Source of the DNA: Dryomyza anilis
Taxonomy: Eukaryota > Arthropoda > Insecta > Diptera > Dryomyzidae
Length of the DNA stretch: 64,000 nucleotides
Assembly (NCBI GenBank): GCA_951804985.1
Contig: OX638133.1
Coordinates: 8,018,501 to 8,082,500, forward strand
Direction of reading: 5' to 3'
Shown here: positions 33,436-44,697 of the stretch, piece by piece
How the letters are laid out: each line of letters opens with the position of its first letter
Position numbering within the stretch: position 1 is the stretch's first letter
Notes under the pieces: model-generated
The model's database searches: none
What the model saw: the letters and a program-made list of their open reading frames with translations, nothing else
Told to the model about the DNA's origin: nothing
Translations under genes and position numbers: made by a program

Positions 33436-35640
33436 TTTAAGTTTCTTTAATTTTTTTTTATTTTTTTTTTGTTATTTTTTATACTTTTGGTGCTCAAAGT
33501 AACATATGGGATTAGCTGTCAAAGTTTTTTCTAGAATTACTAGGAAATCGATGTTTACATTTTGGAAAATGCCTAGGAACTTCAGATTTAGGAATAGAAA
33601 TTTAAATTTTAAAAAAATTGTTAGTTTAATATTATAATAAATGTATCTTTTTGGTTCCGGACGGGAAAATGGGACACCCATATACAAAAATCCAAATTTT
33701 GTCCGAAATTTTAATTTTAATGATTAATTTTCTGATTTAGAATTATGTATTAATGTTGTCGGAAAAAACAGAAACAAATTATTTGTATCTTTATGTTTTT
33801 TAAGTTATATAATATATAATATACACCAAGATAAAAATACTATATAAGTGCTATTTTTTTACCATTAAAAAATTGCAATAGAATAAATTATTATTTTAAT
33901 CGAAAAATACCATTAAATGCTAGAAAATACCATGAGACTGCCATTGAGTTTATATGAAAAGGTTTATTTTGTGTATACTATTAAATCAATAATTGTCCTA
34001 TTGACCAATTTTAATGGGATTTGAGGGATTTTTTTTTTTGGGTGTAGTTACATAAAGTACCGTTAAGGAATTGAATTTTCTTTTCCGATTTTTAGATGCA
34101 CATATTTCAAATTCCAAGTCCACCGTTAGTTCAAAGATCGCGTTATTTCAAAGATTCGTGTATTTTGAATTTTTCGGTCGTAGTTGACATTTTTTGAAAA
34201 TGCCCATATATCCTAGTATTTTCAGCATCAACAAAATAGTGTGAAATTGGGTACTAGAATATCGTCGACTCTTTATGTATTCGATACCATTGTACGATAT
34301 TAGTTTCAATAAGAAAGTGTACTAATCATTGTTTTGACAATGCCCAAAAAAAGTTAAAATTTATAAAAATCTAGATTGAGTAATTTATTTTCTTATTGAA
34401 ACTTGTGTCTGAAGCTAGATATGTATACAGAATAAAATGGGGTAATCGATAACGAAATTTTGAGATAATCAATGACAAAGTATAAATTTGAATTTTTATT
34501 CTTGTAAATTTCAAGTTTACGTACATGTTGAAAGAGGATGCAATCATGGAATTCAAAAGTGTGATATATCATTGGAAAGGTAATTTCATTTTCTAAATAT
34601 GAGTTAAAAATTGTTATTTATTTATCAACATATTAACTTTATAACCAATTTTCTAGACTAGGTTATGTCAGTAATATGCATTTACTAAACACCCTGTATC
34701 TCAAACAGGGTTCAAAATAGGACATCATTTTATTTCAAATTTTCTTATTTTTTTGAGTCGTAGAATGATCCCTGAATTATTTACATCGATGAACCAAACA
34801 CCCTGTATAATAATTGTTTTTTCAAATCACTCGTACAGTCCTGACATTAGAAACAAATTCACCAATACTGTTTTTTAGAAAACGTTACGTGATTGGAAAA
34901 AAAACTCAAAAGAAAAATTGTTTCCCGACATCCTTCCCTAAAAAACGACACGACTTAATTCTTTCCCAGGCAATTTGAAAATATATAAAATTCTTAGATA
35001 GAATTTCGACGGTTGCATTTTCTGCAGAAAGAAGTCTCAATCAATGAAGTTTTCTAGTAAGAATTTTTGAGAAAAAATTGAGTGGATCCCATAAATTTTA
35101 AATCAATATAGAATGCGTCTCATATTAGATATTTTTGAAGCAAAACTATTTGCTAAATCTTATTTTATAAGTTGAAATATAATTTTTTCAACTTATAAAC
35201 AAATTTGCTAAGTTGTTAAATTTGCTAAATGAACATAAATATATATTTTAAATGTATATTTTAAAACGTAAACAAAAAAGTCTTCTAATTAAAAAAATAT
35301 TACAAAGTAACGTACAATCAAAAACAGTTCACATCATTCCAAGTTATATTTTCACTATAACTTTATATTGTTTTCTGCTATCAAATACTTATTAGTTTTA
35401 CTATAAAATTTCTGAATTCTGTACAACTTAATCCATTCCCAAATTCGCACAAATTATCTATTTGTTCTCTGCTTCATACAAATATTGTTGCTCAAGCTAA
35501 ACTCAACAAACTTTTATGATAAGTTTTTCTTTTTTGTGGTCTTTAGCAAATATTTCTTAACAAATATTTAGCTGCTAGTACCAAAATCCTGTTGCATTAA
35601 TCAGCTAAAAGTTATTGCTAAACCAAACGCAGACATTGAA
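33436..35640. other. AT-rich stretch, no gene seen
   Basis: Only chance frames of up to 71 codons. AACACCCTGTAT occurs at 34688 and again at 34797. No TE family of this window is represented. Confidence 0.4.
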
Positions 35641-37010
35641 CTATAAACCGCCGCCGTCAATACGTCACTTCCAAGAGAAAGCACAAAAATATCAAGCGAA
35701 CTATTTTAACTGCTTTAAGCCATGTTCACGAAGTTGCCGGCAATGATTTCAACCGACCAATACAATAATGACGTTGATCATAATGATGAAACGATTATGA
35801 TTATGATGAAACTAGAACTATGCTATGAAATGCCAAAGCAATGAAACTTAAGTCAGAGCAACCAGACAATCCGAGCAATAATAAGTAAAGAAAATACTAA
35901 AGAATACCACAATGTAGTTGGTTGGGGGGCAACATAAAACGATTAATAATCCTTTGCCACATGTTGACAGCAACGGTTGCTGCCGCTGATGCTGTTGCTA
36001 CATCTTCGACAGCAACTGATTCTATTTCGATAGTTAGATAGATGTTGGTTATTTTTCGAGGAATTCTTTTGCAAATTTATGTTTTCTTTTTTATCATGAA
36101 ATATTACCTCCTCACCCAGGACCTCTTTTTCTGCTATGAAGTCAACCATTTATGTTTGTCTTACTCGCCTTCATCGTCTATCTAGTTAACATGATTTTCT
36201 CCTACTCAAATTCTTGCGCATTTATTTTCAATTTGACCATAGATTTTACTACATTTACTGTGTTTCGCCTTTTTGTTCTTGTCTTCTCTACTTCCGTTAC
36301 TACTCTGGTCTCGGCTACACTTTTCCTTACTAAAGTTTCGTTATTTCCGCATTTTTTCACTTCACATAACTTACTTTCCAAGACTTCTACCACAAATACG
36401 TCTTGTTCAGTACCCACTTTCCCATTCTTTCCTCTACTGCTTGTACAAATTCTTGTATAGATTCTATCACTACCAAAGAGCTTATGCTTTGGGTCAATAT
36501 TTAGCGTAGCTTCTGTGCGTCAAACATTTATTTTGTTCCGTATGCTCTGAGTAACCTAAACCCAAACTCAAACGAAGTCTCTACGAAAAAGACGACCCAC
36601 TGTTGTAGTCGGATCCTCGGTATTCCGTATAACGAACTTCTCTAAATACAAATATTAACTTTAGCTTGCTATGTAATGCCGCAAAGTTCTTGGATAGAAA
36701 AGGATACAATTTGGTCTGTGCCTCAATAGGGATTTTACAGTTAACATGAACGTGCTTCCGGTTGGCGAGTACAAAAGAGAATAATGCACTAAGAACGATA
36801 CCACTGCCAACGTAAATATAGAAAATTTCTGCCACTTGATGTTCGAGGCTCAAATTTTTGGGACGCATTGTGATGGACATGTTTATGCATTGTAAACAAA
36901 ATTCTCAAGCAACATACATCCAGTAGACATGAAGAAGCGCCGTCAGCTGGAGCCAACAGAATATCAGAAAACGGAAAGTAGGAAGGAAACAAGTAGGTAA
37001 GGCGGCCAAT
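35641..37010 (-). other. Balanced region with unassigned minus-strand frames
   Basis: Three minus-strand frames stand out: 36581-36880 (99 codons), 36202-36417 (71) and 35943-36149 (68). The first begins MSITMRPKNLSLEHQ and holds a hydrophobic run (IFYIYVGSGIVLSALFSFVLA) that could be a membrane segment. The others are Lys/Glu/Val-rich. Together they might be exons or remains of a decayed gene, because codon use looks less random than in neighbouring frames. However, I cannot join them with clear splice sites and recognise no family. A plus-strand frame (36152-36460) overlaps antisense and is rich in Phe, Ser and Thr, as expected for a shadow. Confidence 0.25.
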
Positions 37011-37614
37011 GATATGAAAACTAGCCAGTTATTTCACTTTAGCTCCCCGTTTAGTGTCCTTGCGAATGTTGTAATCACGCTCTTGAGTTAATCGATGCCA
37101 ATATAAACAGAGTATAATGTTGCATGTTTACACAATACTGTTGTTTGTTTATTTGTCTGCCTGTTTGTTTGCCAACATGTTGTTTGGTTGATGTACATAC
37201 GGTTTTTTGTATTTTATAAAATATGACGTGTGCACCATTTAATAGTAGGGAATCAAATTTTTATAAAAAACTGTAAAATAAACTATTTTATAACGTATTA
37301 AATTGTGCGATTTTTAGGGGCGGTGCTTTTATTCTTATTGGTATCCTAATAAGAAGAATGCTTAACATATTTATAAAATTTTAACTTTGATAAGATCCCA
37401 TTAAAGACTTAACAATATTAGGGATTCGTACTCTGACTTCTGATTTCACGTTTTAAAAATTGAGAGGGGTTTCGAACCAGCGTCATTCCACTAGTAGACT
37501 AATGTAATAACCATCTGAGCTACCGACACTACTTTTTGCAGTTCTTTTTATTTTGAGCATTTTTAATTGTGGGTCGATTTCTTAATTAATTCAATATATC
37601 TATTTTAATCTTTG
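37011..37614. other. AT-rich stretch, no gene seen
   Basis: At 37463-37530, GGTTTCGAACCAGCGTCATTCC followed by AACCATCTGAGCTACCGAC resembles the reverse of a tRNA-like head (box B GGTTCGAAACC, box A AGCTCAGATGG). It may be another SINE head without its body. Otherwise nothing. Confidence 0.4.
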
Positions 37615-37628
37615 CTTTATAACATCTA

Positions 37629-37938
37629 ATAATAATATAATAGTTTGGCGCTACAGTCCTGTATAGAACTTCGGCCGAGCTCTCTCACCATTTTGAGCTG
37701 TGCGTGTTATATTTGTACTCAAAGTGGTGGGACCTACAGTTTATTGCCGAATCCGAACGGCGGGTGAGAGCTTTTTCATAGGCAATAGTTTTACTCTCGT
37801 AGGTTTGCCATTTACTGACGAGAGGTAGCGCGGTATAGAAAAATGTTTCTATGAAAAGATGTTGTTAGCCCCAGTCCAGGCTTGCACCGGGGACCTTTCG
37901 GCTCGCAGTCCAACGCACTAACCACTGACCTACCGCGG
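37629..37938 (-). mobile_element. tRNA-derived SINE (family D), complete
   Basis: Full head, body and ATAATAATATAATAG tail. A 14-bp target duplication, CTTTATAACATCTA, flanks it at 37615-37628 and 37939-37952. The head is slightly mutated (TAGGTCAGTGG in box A). This is one of the best-preserved copies for defining the family ends. Confidence 0.93.
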
Positions 37939-37952
37939 CTTTATAACATCTA

Positions 37953-38668
37953 CTGTTCTTTTATTGGTTTATCTTTTATTATTACTTTTCATATATTTAT
38001 ATTTCATATTTGAGTTTTCAAAGGTATCAAAGTGCCATAATATCACACAAATATCACACATTCTATCATACAAACCGCCATTTTGCATAGAAATTTTTTT
38101 TTTTTTTGTAAGCCTAATAAACCTGTCAACCCTGGCATTGGACACGTATATATATCCTGATAGAGCAGCATACTCTGCAAATTTTTCTTTACAGCTTCAT
38201 TCGACTTTTTGCGTATCTTTTCAGTTCTACTGCAACGCGCACCATCATATCCAATAAAAATGTTCACATCTCACTTACAGTGTTGCCAACAACAGAAGAA
38301 AAGGAGAAAAGCAAAAAAAAACATATAAAACAATAAAAAAAAGTGTGCAAGCGAAAGGACCCAAAATTATGTGCATAAAACGCGCATAAATAATCGCTTT
38401 AAGTGCATTAGAAGGATGTGTGCCGAGCCGAGGACGTTGCGTTGCGATGCAATGTGATGTGATGCCTTGCGTTGTAATGATGATGACGTTGCACAAGTCC
38501 TGGACACACACACATACACATATATACACTAGAGGTTACAATCAAAATGTGCGATATTCAAGACGCAATCTCTAGTAGACTTTGTAAGTTTTATACTCAA
38601 AAATAATGTTGTTTTTTAATATATGCAGTTTTAAAACAAAATTAGAGTCAGCTCGTCTTTAAAGTATA
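37953..38668. other. Presumed intronic/intergenic DNA
   Basis: A balanced patch at 38220-38540 contains CGTTGCGTTGCGATGCAATG-type words. Frames of 74-97 codons overlap on both strands. No domain or promoter is recognised. Confidence 0.35.
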
Positions 38669-38927
38669 CACAGAAAAAAAAATAATCGACGTAAATATAG
38701 CAACCGATATTAATTGCATTCATTAATCAATGCAGCAATGAAATTTACTAATTTAATGAAAACATTTGCTATTCTTCGTTATATAAGCAACTGCTTTCGG
38801 TAATATGAATATTTGTACTTCAATGCAGCAAATAATTTAGTTGCTGAAATTGCGCAGACTAATTATTTTGCTGCATTGACGTACAAATAGTCATATTAGC
38901 AAACGTATGTAATTGCTGATTTAAGGG
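38669..38927. repeat. Foldback element starting CACAGAAAAAAAA with a strong hairpin
   Basis: It starts CACAGAAAAAAAAATAATCG after TA, like the family A terminus, but the interior is different. A hairpin with 31-bp arms and few mismatches lies at 38811-38841 (ATTTGTACTTCAATGCAGCA...) and 38858-38888 (...TGCTGCATTGACGTACAAAT), with a 16-base loop. The right end runs into a HINE fragment, so the partner terminus is lost. Confidence 0.65.
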
Positions 38928-39089
38928 CAGACGAACAGACAGACAGACAGACGGACATCGCTAAATCGACTCAGGAGGTCATGCTGATCAAGAATATATA
39001 TACTTTTCCATACCGGAGATCCTTTTTCAGGGTGTTACAAACAGCGTACCAAACTGAATATACCCTTTCACTCTTAGTGTAGGGTATAA
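38928..39089 (-). mobile_element. HINE 5'-end fragment
   Basis: GACAGACAGACAGACGGACA, ATCGCTAAATCGACTCAGGA, TGATCAAGAATATATATAC and the end TCTTAGTGTAGGGTATA are all present. The hairpin half is missing. Confidence 0.88.
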
Positions 39090-39338
39090 AAAGAGGTACC
39101 TCTCGGCAGACAAACGCTAACCTCCAAGAAGAAACAAGGGTAATGTGGACTGATCATTAAATTCTATCCTTGTCATAACCCGACCAGTTACATGATCAAT
39201 ATGATTTTACCATGATCTTGTCCCTAATATGGTAAAGTACTTTGGAGACAAGTGTTTGAAATCATCCTTTGTTTTTGTGGTATATCAACATAATTTTGAA
39301 TATATAGTTTTTTTTTATATAGATTAAGATAGAGTACT

Positions 39339-39398
<60 letters not shown>

Positions 39399-39480
39399 TT
39401 ATTCTAGGCTAAATTACAAACCATATATTTTTCAAATTTAATTTCGACATGGGAATGGAACCCTATTTACGGATTTGTTG
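39090..39480. other. AT-rich stretch with (AT)27 microsatellite
   Basis: (AT)n runs from 39341 to 39394. TTTGGAGACAAGTGTTTGAA...TCCTTTGTTTTTGTGGTATA at 39240-39285 recurs at 40206-40250 (TTGGAGACAAGTTCTTGAA...TCCTTTGTTTTTGTGGTATA). The candidate first exon is therefore flanked by a direct repeat of about 45 bp. Confidence 0.6.
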
Positions 39481-39690
39481 GAAACTATTAAAATCGCATC
39501 ACATACGAGAGTGCGTTGTCGTCGTCGCGCATATCGCATACACTTTAAAAAGCAGCCAAGTCACCCAGCAGGCGACAAACAATGGCGTCCTGCTGCACGC
39601 GCGCCATGACACCATGACGTGATACCGTAACCGGAGGTCGGCTTCGGTTCGTAGCGCCTTTCGTTCAGTAGTGTCAACAGTCGTGAATAT

Positions 39691-39714
39691 ATGTGTGTGT
39701 GTGTGTGTGTGTGT
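39691..39714 (+). repeat. (GT)n microsatellite
   Basis: About eleven to twelve GT units lie between the upstream initiator and the 58-codon frame. Confidence 0.95.
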
Positions 39715-39803
39715 GCATGTTTATGTGTACGGCGCTATGAGTGTAAAAGAAAAATAAAACTTTAAAGACGGCAACAAAGCAAACTAGAAGGCAAGCATCA
39801 AAT

Positions 39804-39980
39804 ATGACCGAAGCGGAAGTGCTGCCAAATCAGGAAAATGAATTTTCAAGCGGCACCGAACAAAAGCAACGTAGTGGCAAAAATATCTATATGTACTATA
39901 TAAAACGAAAGGATTCTTCTACAGCGCAGTTCACTTATCGTTCGTTGTCGGGAAAATTTATGCTTCTAATAAAGCCATGA
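39804..39980 (+). CDS. Small ORF of 58 codons in the candidate first exon (hypothetical)
   Basis: ATG at 39804 in the context ATCAAATATG (A at -3, good for insects), stop TGA at 39978. The translation starts MTEAEVLPNQENEFSSGTEQ and is hydrophilic. It is acidic at the start and basic/Tyr-rich in the middle, and has no signal peptide or known domain. Base composition is more balanced than in chance frames nearby. If transcription begins at 39667 it is the first substantial frame of the mRNA, either an upstream ORF or a small protein. If the TATA-driven start at 39928 is used, it would not be translated. Not recognised. Confidence 0.3.
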   Translation: MTEAEVLPNQENEFSSGTEQKQRSGKNIYMYYIKRKDSSTAQFTYRSLSGKFMLLIKP

Positions 39981-40058
39981 AAATGCCGAGGCAGCAGCGG
40001 CACATAATGGTTAAGAGATGATAAAAAAAAAGAAGATGCTGGCGGTTGGTCTAAAGCG

Positions 40059-40682
40059 GTAAGTTATGCTGCTTTCGTTTTAACGAGTTAAATGAAAAAT
40101 TGAATTTAATTAACGTTAAACGTTCGGTAACGTCAGAGATGACAAAGCATCATCGTAGTCGTCGTCATCGTCATCAACAGCAGCACCAGCAGACACACTT
40201 ACATTGGAGACAAGTTCTTGAAAGGATCCTTTGTTTTTGTGGTATAGCAACATAATTTTGTATTGTTTTGAAAAATAATTAAGTATATTTTATGGAATTT
40301 TAAAGAAAATGCAATAATAAATTTTATAAGTTAAAAATAATTAATAATAAAAAAAATTCTTAATTAACGATCATACTAAATAATTAATAAAGAACATGTT
40401 ATAACTCAATAGCTTTTGAATCATTTTAGAAGTTGAAGTTGTGATATTTTGATAGTTAATGTCATGAAGTTATAATTTTGAAAGTCTAAGCCGTCCGATA
40501 ATGTGTGAAGCAATGAAAATGCTAAAATTAAGATAGTTTTTCCCAACATTAAGAAAACATTGTGTTTATGAAAGTCTTGATGCGACTATCTGTTTAAATT
40601 TACCACAACACCAATGAAAATTGAGATATTTACAGTTGACTGAATTGCGGGACAAATGCAGCATTTGGATAATATAACCATT
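40059..40682. other. Presumed intron 1, proximal part
   Basis: After the donor, CATCATCGTAGTCGTCGTCA and CAACAGCAGCACCAGCAG give a low-complexity His/Arg/Gln frame of about 38 codons at 40139 that I do not call. The rest is AT-rich. Confidence 0.4.
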
Positions 40683-41560
40683 TGGTGAGGTTATATCACA
40701 TGGAAAATTTTAAAGTAGGTGTTATTATGCTATTTAGGATTACCAATATTATAGTCGGTCTAAGCCGACTATAAATACCCTACCCATATGTGTGGGTATT
40801 TAAAGTCATTCAAAGTGGTACATAGGTCACAAGGGTATACGAATCCTAAAAATAACTACAAAATTTCAATCGCTAAAGAATTTCTATTCATTTGATACCC
40901 ATATTTGCAAATGGGTAGGTGTACCGAATTTCGTGTTTTTTTTTTGGAACCACAAGTCGTTTCGCCGGAAAACATTATTTTCATGTATTTGAGCATGATG
41001 CCAATATATATTTGAAAAAAGTTTACCTAAGCACGTATACAGTAAAATTGATCTGTAGATGTAAATTTTATGAGAGGTATTTGAACATAAGTGGTCGGTT
41101 CTCAGGTCACAATAGACCGATCATTCCAATTTTCTTGTTCAGATAGCTTAGATATATAAGTAATCTAAATCTAAAGCTGCATTGCACTAGCTCTTCTACT
41201 TTTTCTGTAATCGTATTTTCAACAGACAGACAGAGGGACAGGCAGACCGCCAGACGGACATCGCCAAATCGACTCAGGAGGTCATGCTGATCAAGAATAT
41301 ATATACTTTTCCATACCGGAGATGCTTTCTTTAGGGTGATACAAACGGCGTACCGAACTGAATATACCCTTTCACTCTTATGCCCGTAACTTCAACGAGT
41401 AGATATCTATTGGTGTTCGTACCGAACAGATATCTCTTACCTATCCGGTGTTTTTACTCCTTAACTATGCGTTGAAGTTACGAAATTTTGCTTACACGAT
41501 AGATAACTAAGCACCAGTAGATATCTATTCGTTGAAGTTACGGGCATTAGTGTGTGGTAT
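40683..41560 (-). mobile_element. HINE, full copy interrupted by a MITE
   Basis: Tail at 40683, hairpin TATAGTCGGTCTAAGCCGACTATA (40752-40775), subterminal AATACCCTACCCATATG, a short degenerate CAGACAGA tract, and the core GATCAAGAATATATATAC. The 5' end is broken as CACTCTTA | insertion | TTAGTGTGTGGTATA. Rejoining across the insertion, less one TTA, gives the usual 5' terminus, so the interruption came after the HINE. Confidence 0.9.
41381..41546. mobile_element. 166-bp MITE, PIF/Harbinger-like, with TTA target duplication
   Basis: Terminal inverted repeats TGCCCGTAACTTCAACGAGT and its complement (...CGTTGAAGTTACGGGCA) extend over about 30 bp, followed by AGATATCTA. The flanking TTA at 41378-41380 and 41547-41549 is a 3-bp target duplication inside HINE sequence. 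A TWA duplication and short inverted ends fit PIF/Harbinger derivatives. No coding capacity. Confidence 0.88.
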
Positions 41561-44154
41561 AAAAAAGGTAGACTTTTACTTTACGCTCGAATTGTCTACA
41601 ACAGTTATTAAATAAATGCAATTGTGTATAAAAGATTTTAACTTCAATTTCTCATTTTTATGATAAAAGTGAAAATAGAAATAACTGGGATTGAAATTTT
41701 CAACACGTGAAGGAAAATGGTTTCTCTTCAGAGTACACCATGCTGAAAAACAACGGCACCAGACCTGATACATGTTTCAAATCGATTACAATTTTACAAT
41801 CGAAGGCTTTATAAAAGCGATGTCGATGTACAACAACGATACTTCGTTAATTCTAAAATAAATAAAAATACTTTAGTTTTAATTTATTTCAATAAAAATT
41901 ATATAAAAGCATAAATATTTAATTTTCCAAATCGAAAATTCATTAAATTATGTCCTATAATCATGAGATAACGATATAGGACATTCTAATTTCGGGGCGA
42001 CCAGTTGTCAAAGGAAAATACAAAAAAAAAATTAAAAAATGGGAAAATATTAGTAATTTTTAATTGTAAAAACTTGTATTTGGAATCCAAGTGAGAACCA
42101 AAAAAGTTTTGAACTTCTATATTTCTTTTTTTTTTTGAAGGGAAATGTTAAATTTTCTCTGAATTTATCGGTAGGCCTAAAAAAAATAAAATACCATGCC
42201 TTTCAAATAGCTAGAAAGTAATGAAAATACAAAAAGAAATCGAAAACCAAAGTGAGCGTGGAAAAAATTGTAAAGTGAGGTGATATATTATACAAATATT
42301 ACAAAAATAATGTGATTTCAAGGTCACTTATTGCTCTATAAAACTTAAATGATTTTTATAAACATATTTTATATTTAATTAGAAGGCGTAGAAAAAACGA
42401 AAAATCTACCTATTAGCTTTATTCTTGAAGTAGACTGATTTATTAATATAAAAAGTATAATACAATGTTACTGATTTATACAGATTTAATCAACGAGAAC
42501 ACAACGAACTGACAGCAACTCGAATTATATGTTAATTAACTGTAAACATAATATTTGTACTTACCGACATGATATTTTTGATAAACATTTTCATTATTTT
42601 TATTTTGTTTCAGTCATCATGAAATCATACAGATGAAGTAAGCATTGACGAAATCATATTTATAAAAATAAAATCAAAATGTTTTAATCAGTCACTTTTT
42701 AATGTTAAATGTAAGCAGGCATGTTTTTCTATATTTTGAGATAAATATATTTAGGCTGTCTGCGAATTCGATTAAATTCCTGGCTCTTGATAAATTTTTA
42801 GAAGTTACCGATAATTCAGCGTTTACCATCATCGTACAATTGACACACCACCACCTTAATTTTATTTCAATATTTATATTAAAATTTAAGATTTACACCT
42901 GAATGATTTTATCATGGTTTCTGTAGATTAAATTTTTATTGTCAAATATAAATGTTTCCGTTTTTTTAATACTACATGAAGACATTTCAACTTTTAACAC
43001 TTTAGTTTGCAGTTAGAATTAAATTATTTTTACTAATCTCACGAATATTCAATAAAATTTCATTAAATAAAATTATTATAATAAACAAATGCAATTTACT
43101 GTATTTCTTTTGATTTTTTAACACTTAAATCACCGGTCTCATGTTTTCTTTTTATATATACGCATATATTTCACATTTAAATGTCACGTTGACACTATTA
43201 TTTTTCTGCTTAATTAAAGCATATATCATTTTATTCATCATATTGTGCACAAATTTTTAATGAAATTAGAATAAAAACATATATTAAATAAACAAACGCG
43301 TTTACTTTCTGTGCGCACATTTTAATTTTTTTACATAAAAAAACGCAGATCCACACGCGACGAGATCAAAAACATACTGAATTTTACACTTGTCTCAATT
43401 GATTTGCAGCAATCTGCATTCTCACTCTCCAACCCACCGCTCTATTGCAATTCAAATATGGTAAACAGAAGACAAGAAGTGAGAGTATGTGTGAAATGAG
43501 TTGCAAATTGCAATGAGAGATCTATCGCTATTACACTAATTCCTTTGTTCTATTTGCCTAATTTGATGTAATGCAATGGAGGGCAATGGAAGGGGAACGT
43601 CATAAATGCTCAAATGCAAAATTTAGTAATTTATTTTTCTAGTCGCGTGCGGTTCTTTGCTTCTGTATGTGAAATATTTCTTAATGTGGACTATTTGTTA
43701 ATGTGAATAATTAAAACACGTATTATTTAAATCAGAATATAAATAAGTTAGGTGTTAAGTAATTCCCCTCAAAACTGTATCTAAATGAAAAGTGAAAAAA
43801 ATGTGCAAAGAGATTTTTGAGCGAATAAAAAGAAAACAGAATAGCAACAAGCGAAAAAAAAATGCTCGCAAATAGAAAAAATAAAAAACTGTATGAGAGA
43901 AATACTTTCCATTGATTAATGTAATGGTAAGTCAATTTTATATTTTAATTATTACAAATTTTAATATTTAAAAGGAACAAATTTATCAATTTTAATATAA
44001 AAACACACATTTTTAATGATGAATGTTCGATGTTAATCACAAAAATACTTTAAGTATTAAACAATTGAAATAAATATTTAATTTTTACTTTAAAATTCAT
44101 GTTATTTCAATTATATCAAGATTTATAATTTATACTTAAATAAATAAAATAAAA
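41561..44154. other. Long AT-rich stretch, no gene seen
   Basis: Non-repetitive within this window and mostly over 70% A+T. Balanced DNA at 43340-43640 has no domain-bearing frame. A donor-like AATG/GTAAGT at 43925 follows purine-rich sequence but has no partner. It is probably part of a long intron if the gene model at 40-47 kb is right. Confidence 0.4.
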
Positions 44155-44402
44155 CTAAAAGTCATCAACTACATCTTCGAAATGCCAATTATTCATTTAC
44201 AAAAAAATCGTTATATATCTGTCAATTTCTGAACTATGAGCTCAATATTTGTACCAAATGTTAATAAAATGTGAATCTATGAATTAACATTTCAAATTTA
44301 AAAATATATCAATAACTTTTTATAATAAAAATCAACAAACTTGAAATTTCAGATTTACACAAAAATGTATTTGGTGACTTTTAGTTCTACAACGACGATA
44401 TG
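44155..44402. mobile_element. Element B, copy without element C
   Basis: It matches the 24-kb copy from AAAGTCATCAACTAC / AAATGCCAATTATTCATTTAC to TGTATTTGGTGACTTTTAGTTC. At the position where element C sits in the other copy, it reads through as TCGTTATATATCTGTCAA. This makes it the empty-site reference. Confidence 0.75.
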
Positions 44403-44697
44403 TACGTAAATATATTTATAGTTCAAAACTTTGTGGTTTTAAAATCGATTTTTCAAATAATACTTAAGAAAAAGAATACTGTCTAAATGTTTTAACTTAA
44501 GCCGATTTTTGGTTTAACTTTTAATTAAACTTGAAACGGAAAAACATTTTTACATATTTTCGCATGTAGATATAATCAGTTAATTTATTGAAATAATTTG
44601 TCAATGCTCATTTTTTTTTCGGTATAAAATTGATGAATACATTTCGAAATAGTAGCAAAACTGGACGGTATTTGAAATCATCTTGATTGAAGATAAT

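Larger units (their letters stand above)
39664..40058 (+). promoter_or_regulatory. Candidate promoter and first exon of a plus-strand gene
   Basis: A GC-richer island from about 39480 contains two possible starts. TTCAGTAG (39665) fits an initiator with A39667 as +1. Alternatively TATATAAAA (39897-39905) stands 31 bases upstream of an initiator-like GCAGTTC (A39928), the canonical TATA-to-start distance. A CG/GTAAGT splice donor follows at 40058/40059. The transcript up to it would be 390 or 130 bases long. The next supported exon is at 47324. Upstream frames are short, so the exon would be mainly 5' UTR. Motif-based inference. Confidence 0.45.

Noticed and set aside
43760..43930. Exon ending at AATG/GTAAGT (43925)
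   Set aside because: Only the donor is good. The upstream sequence is A-rich with no acceptor or initiator and no open frame.
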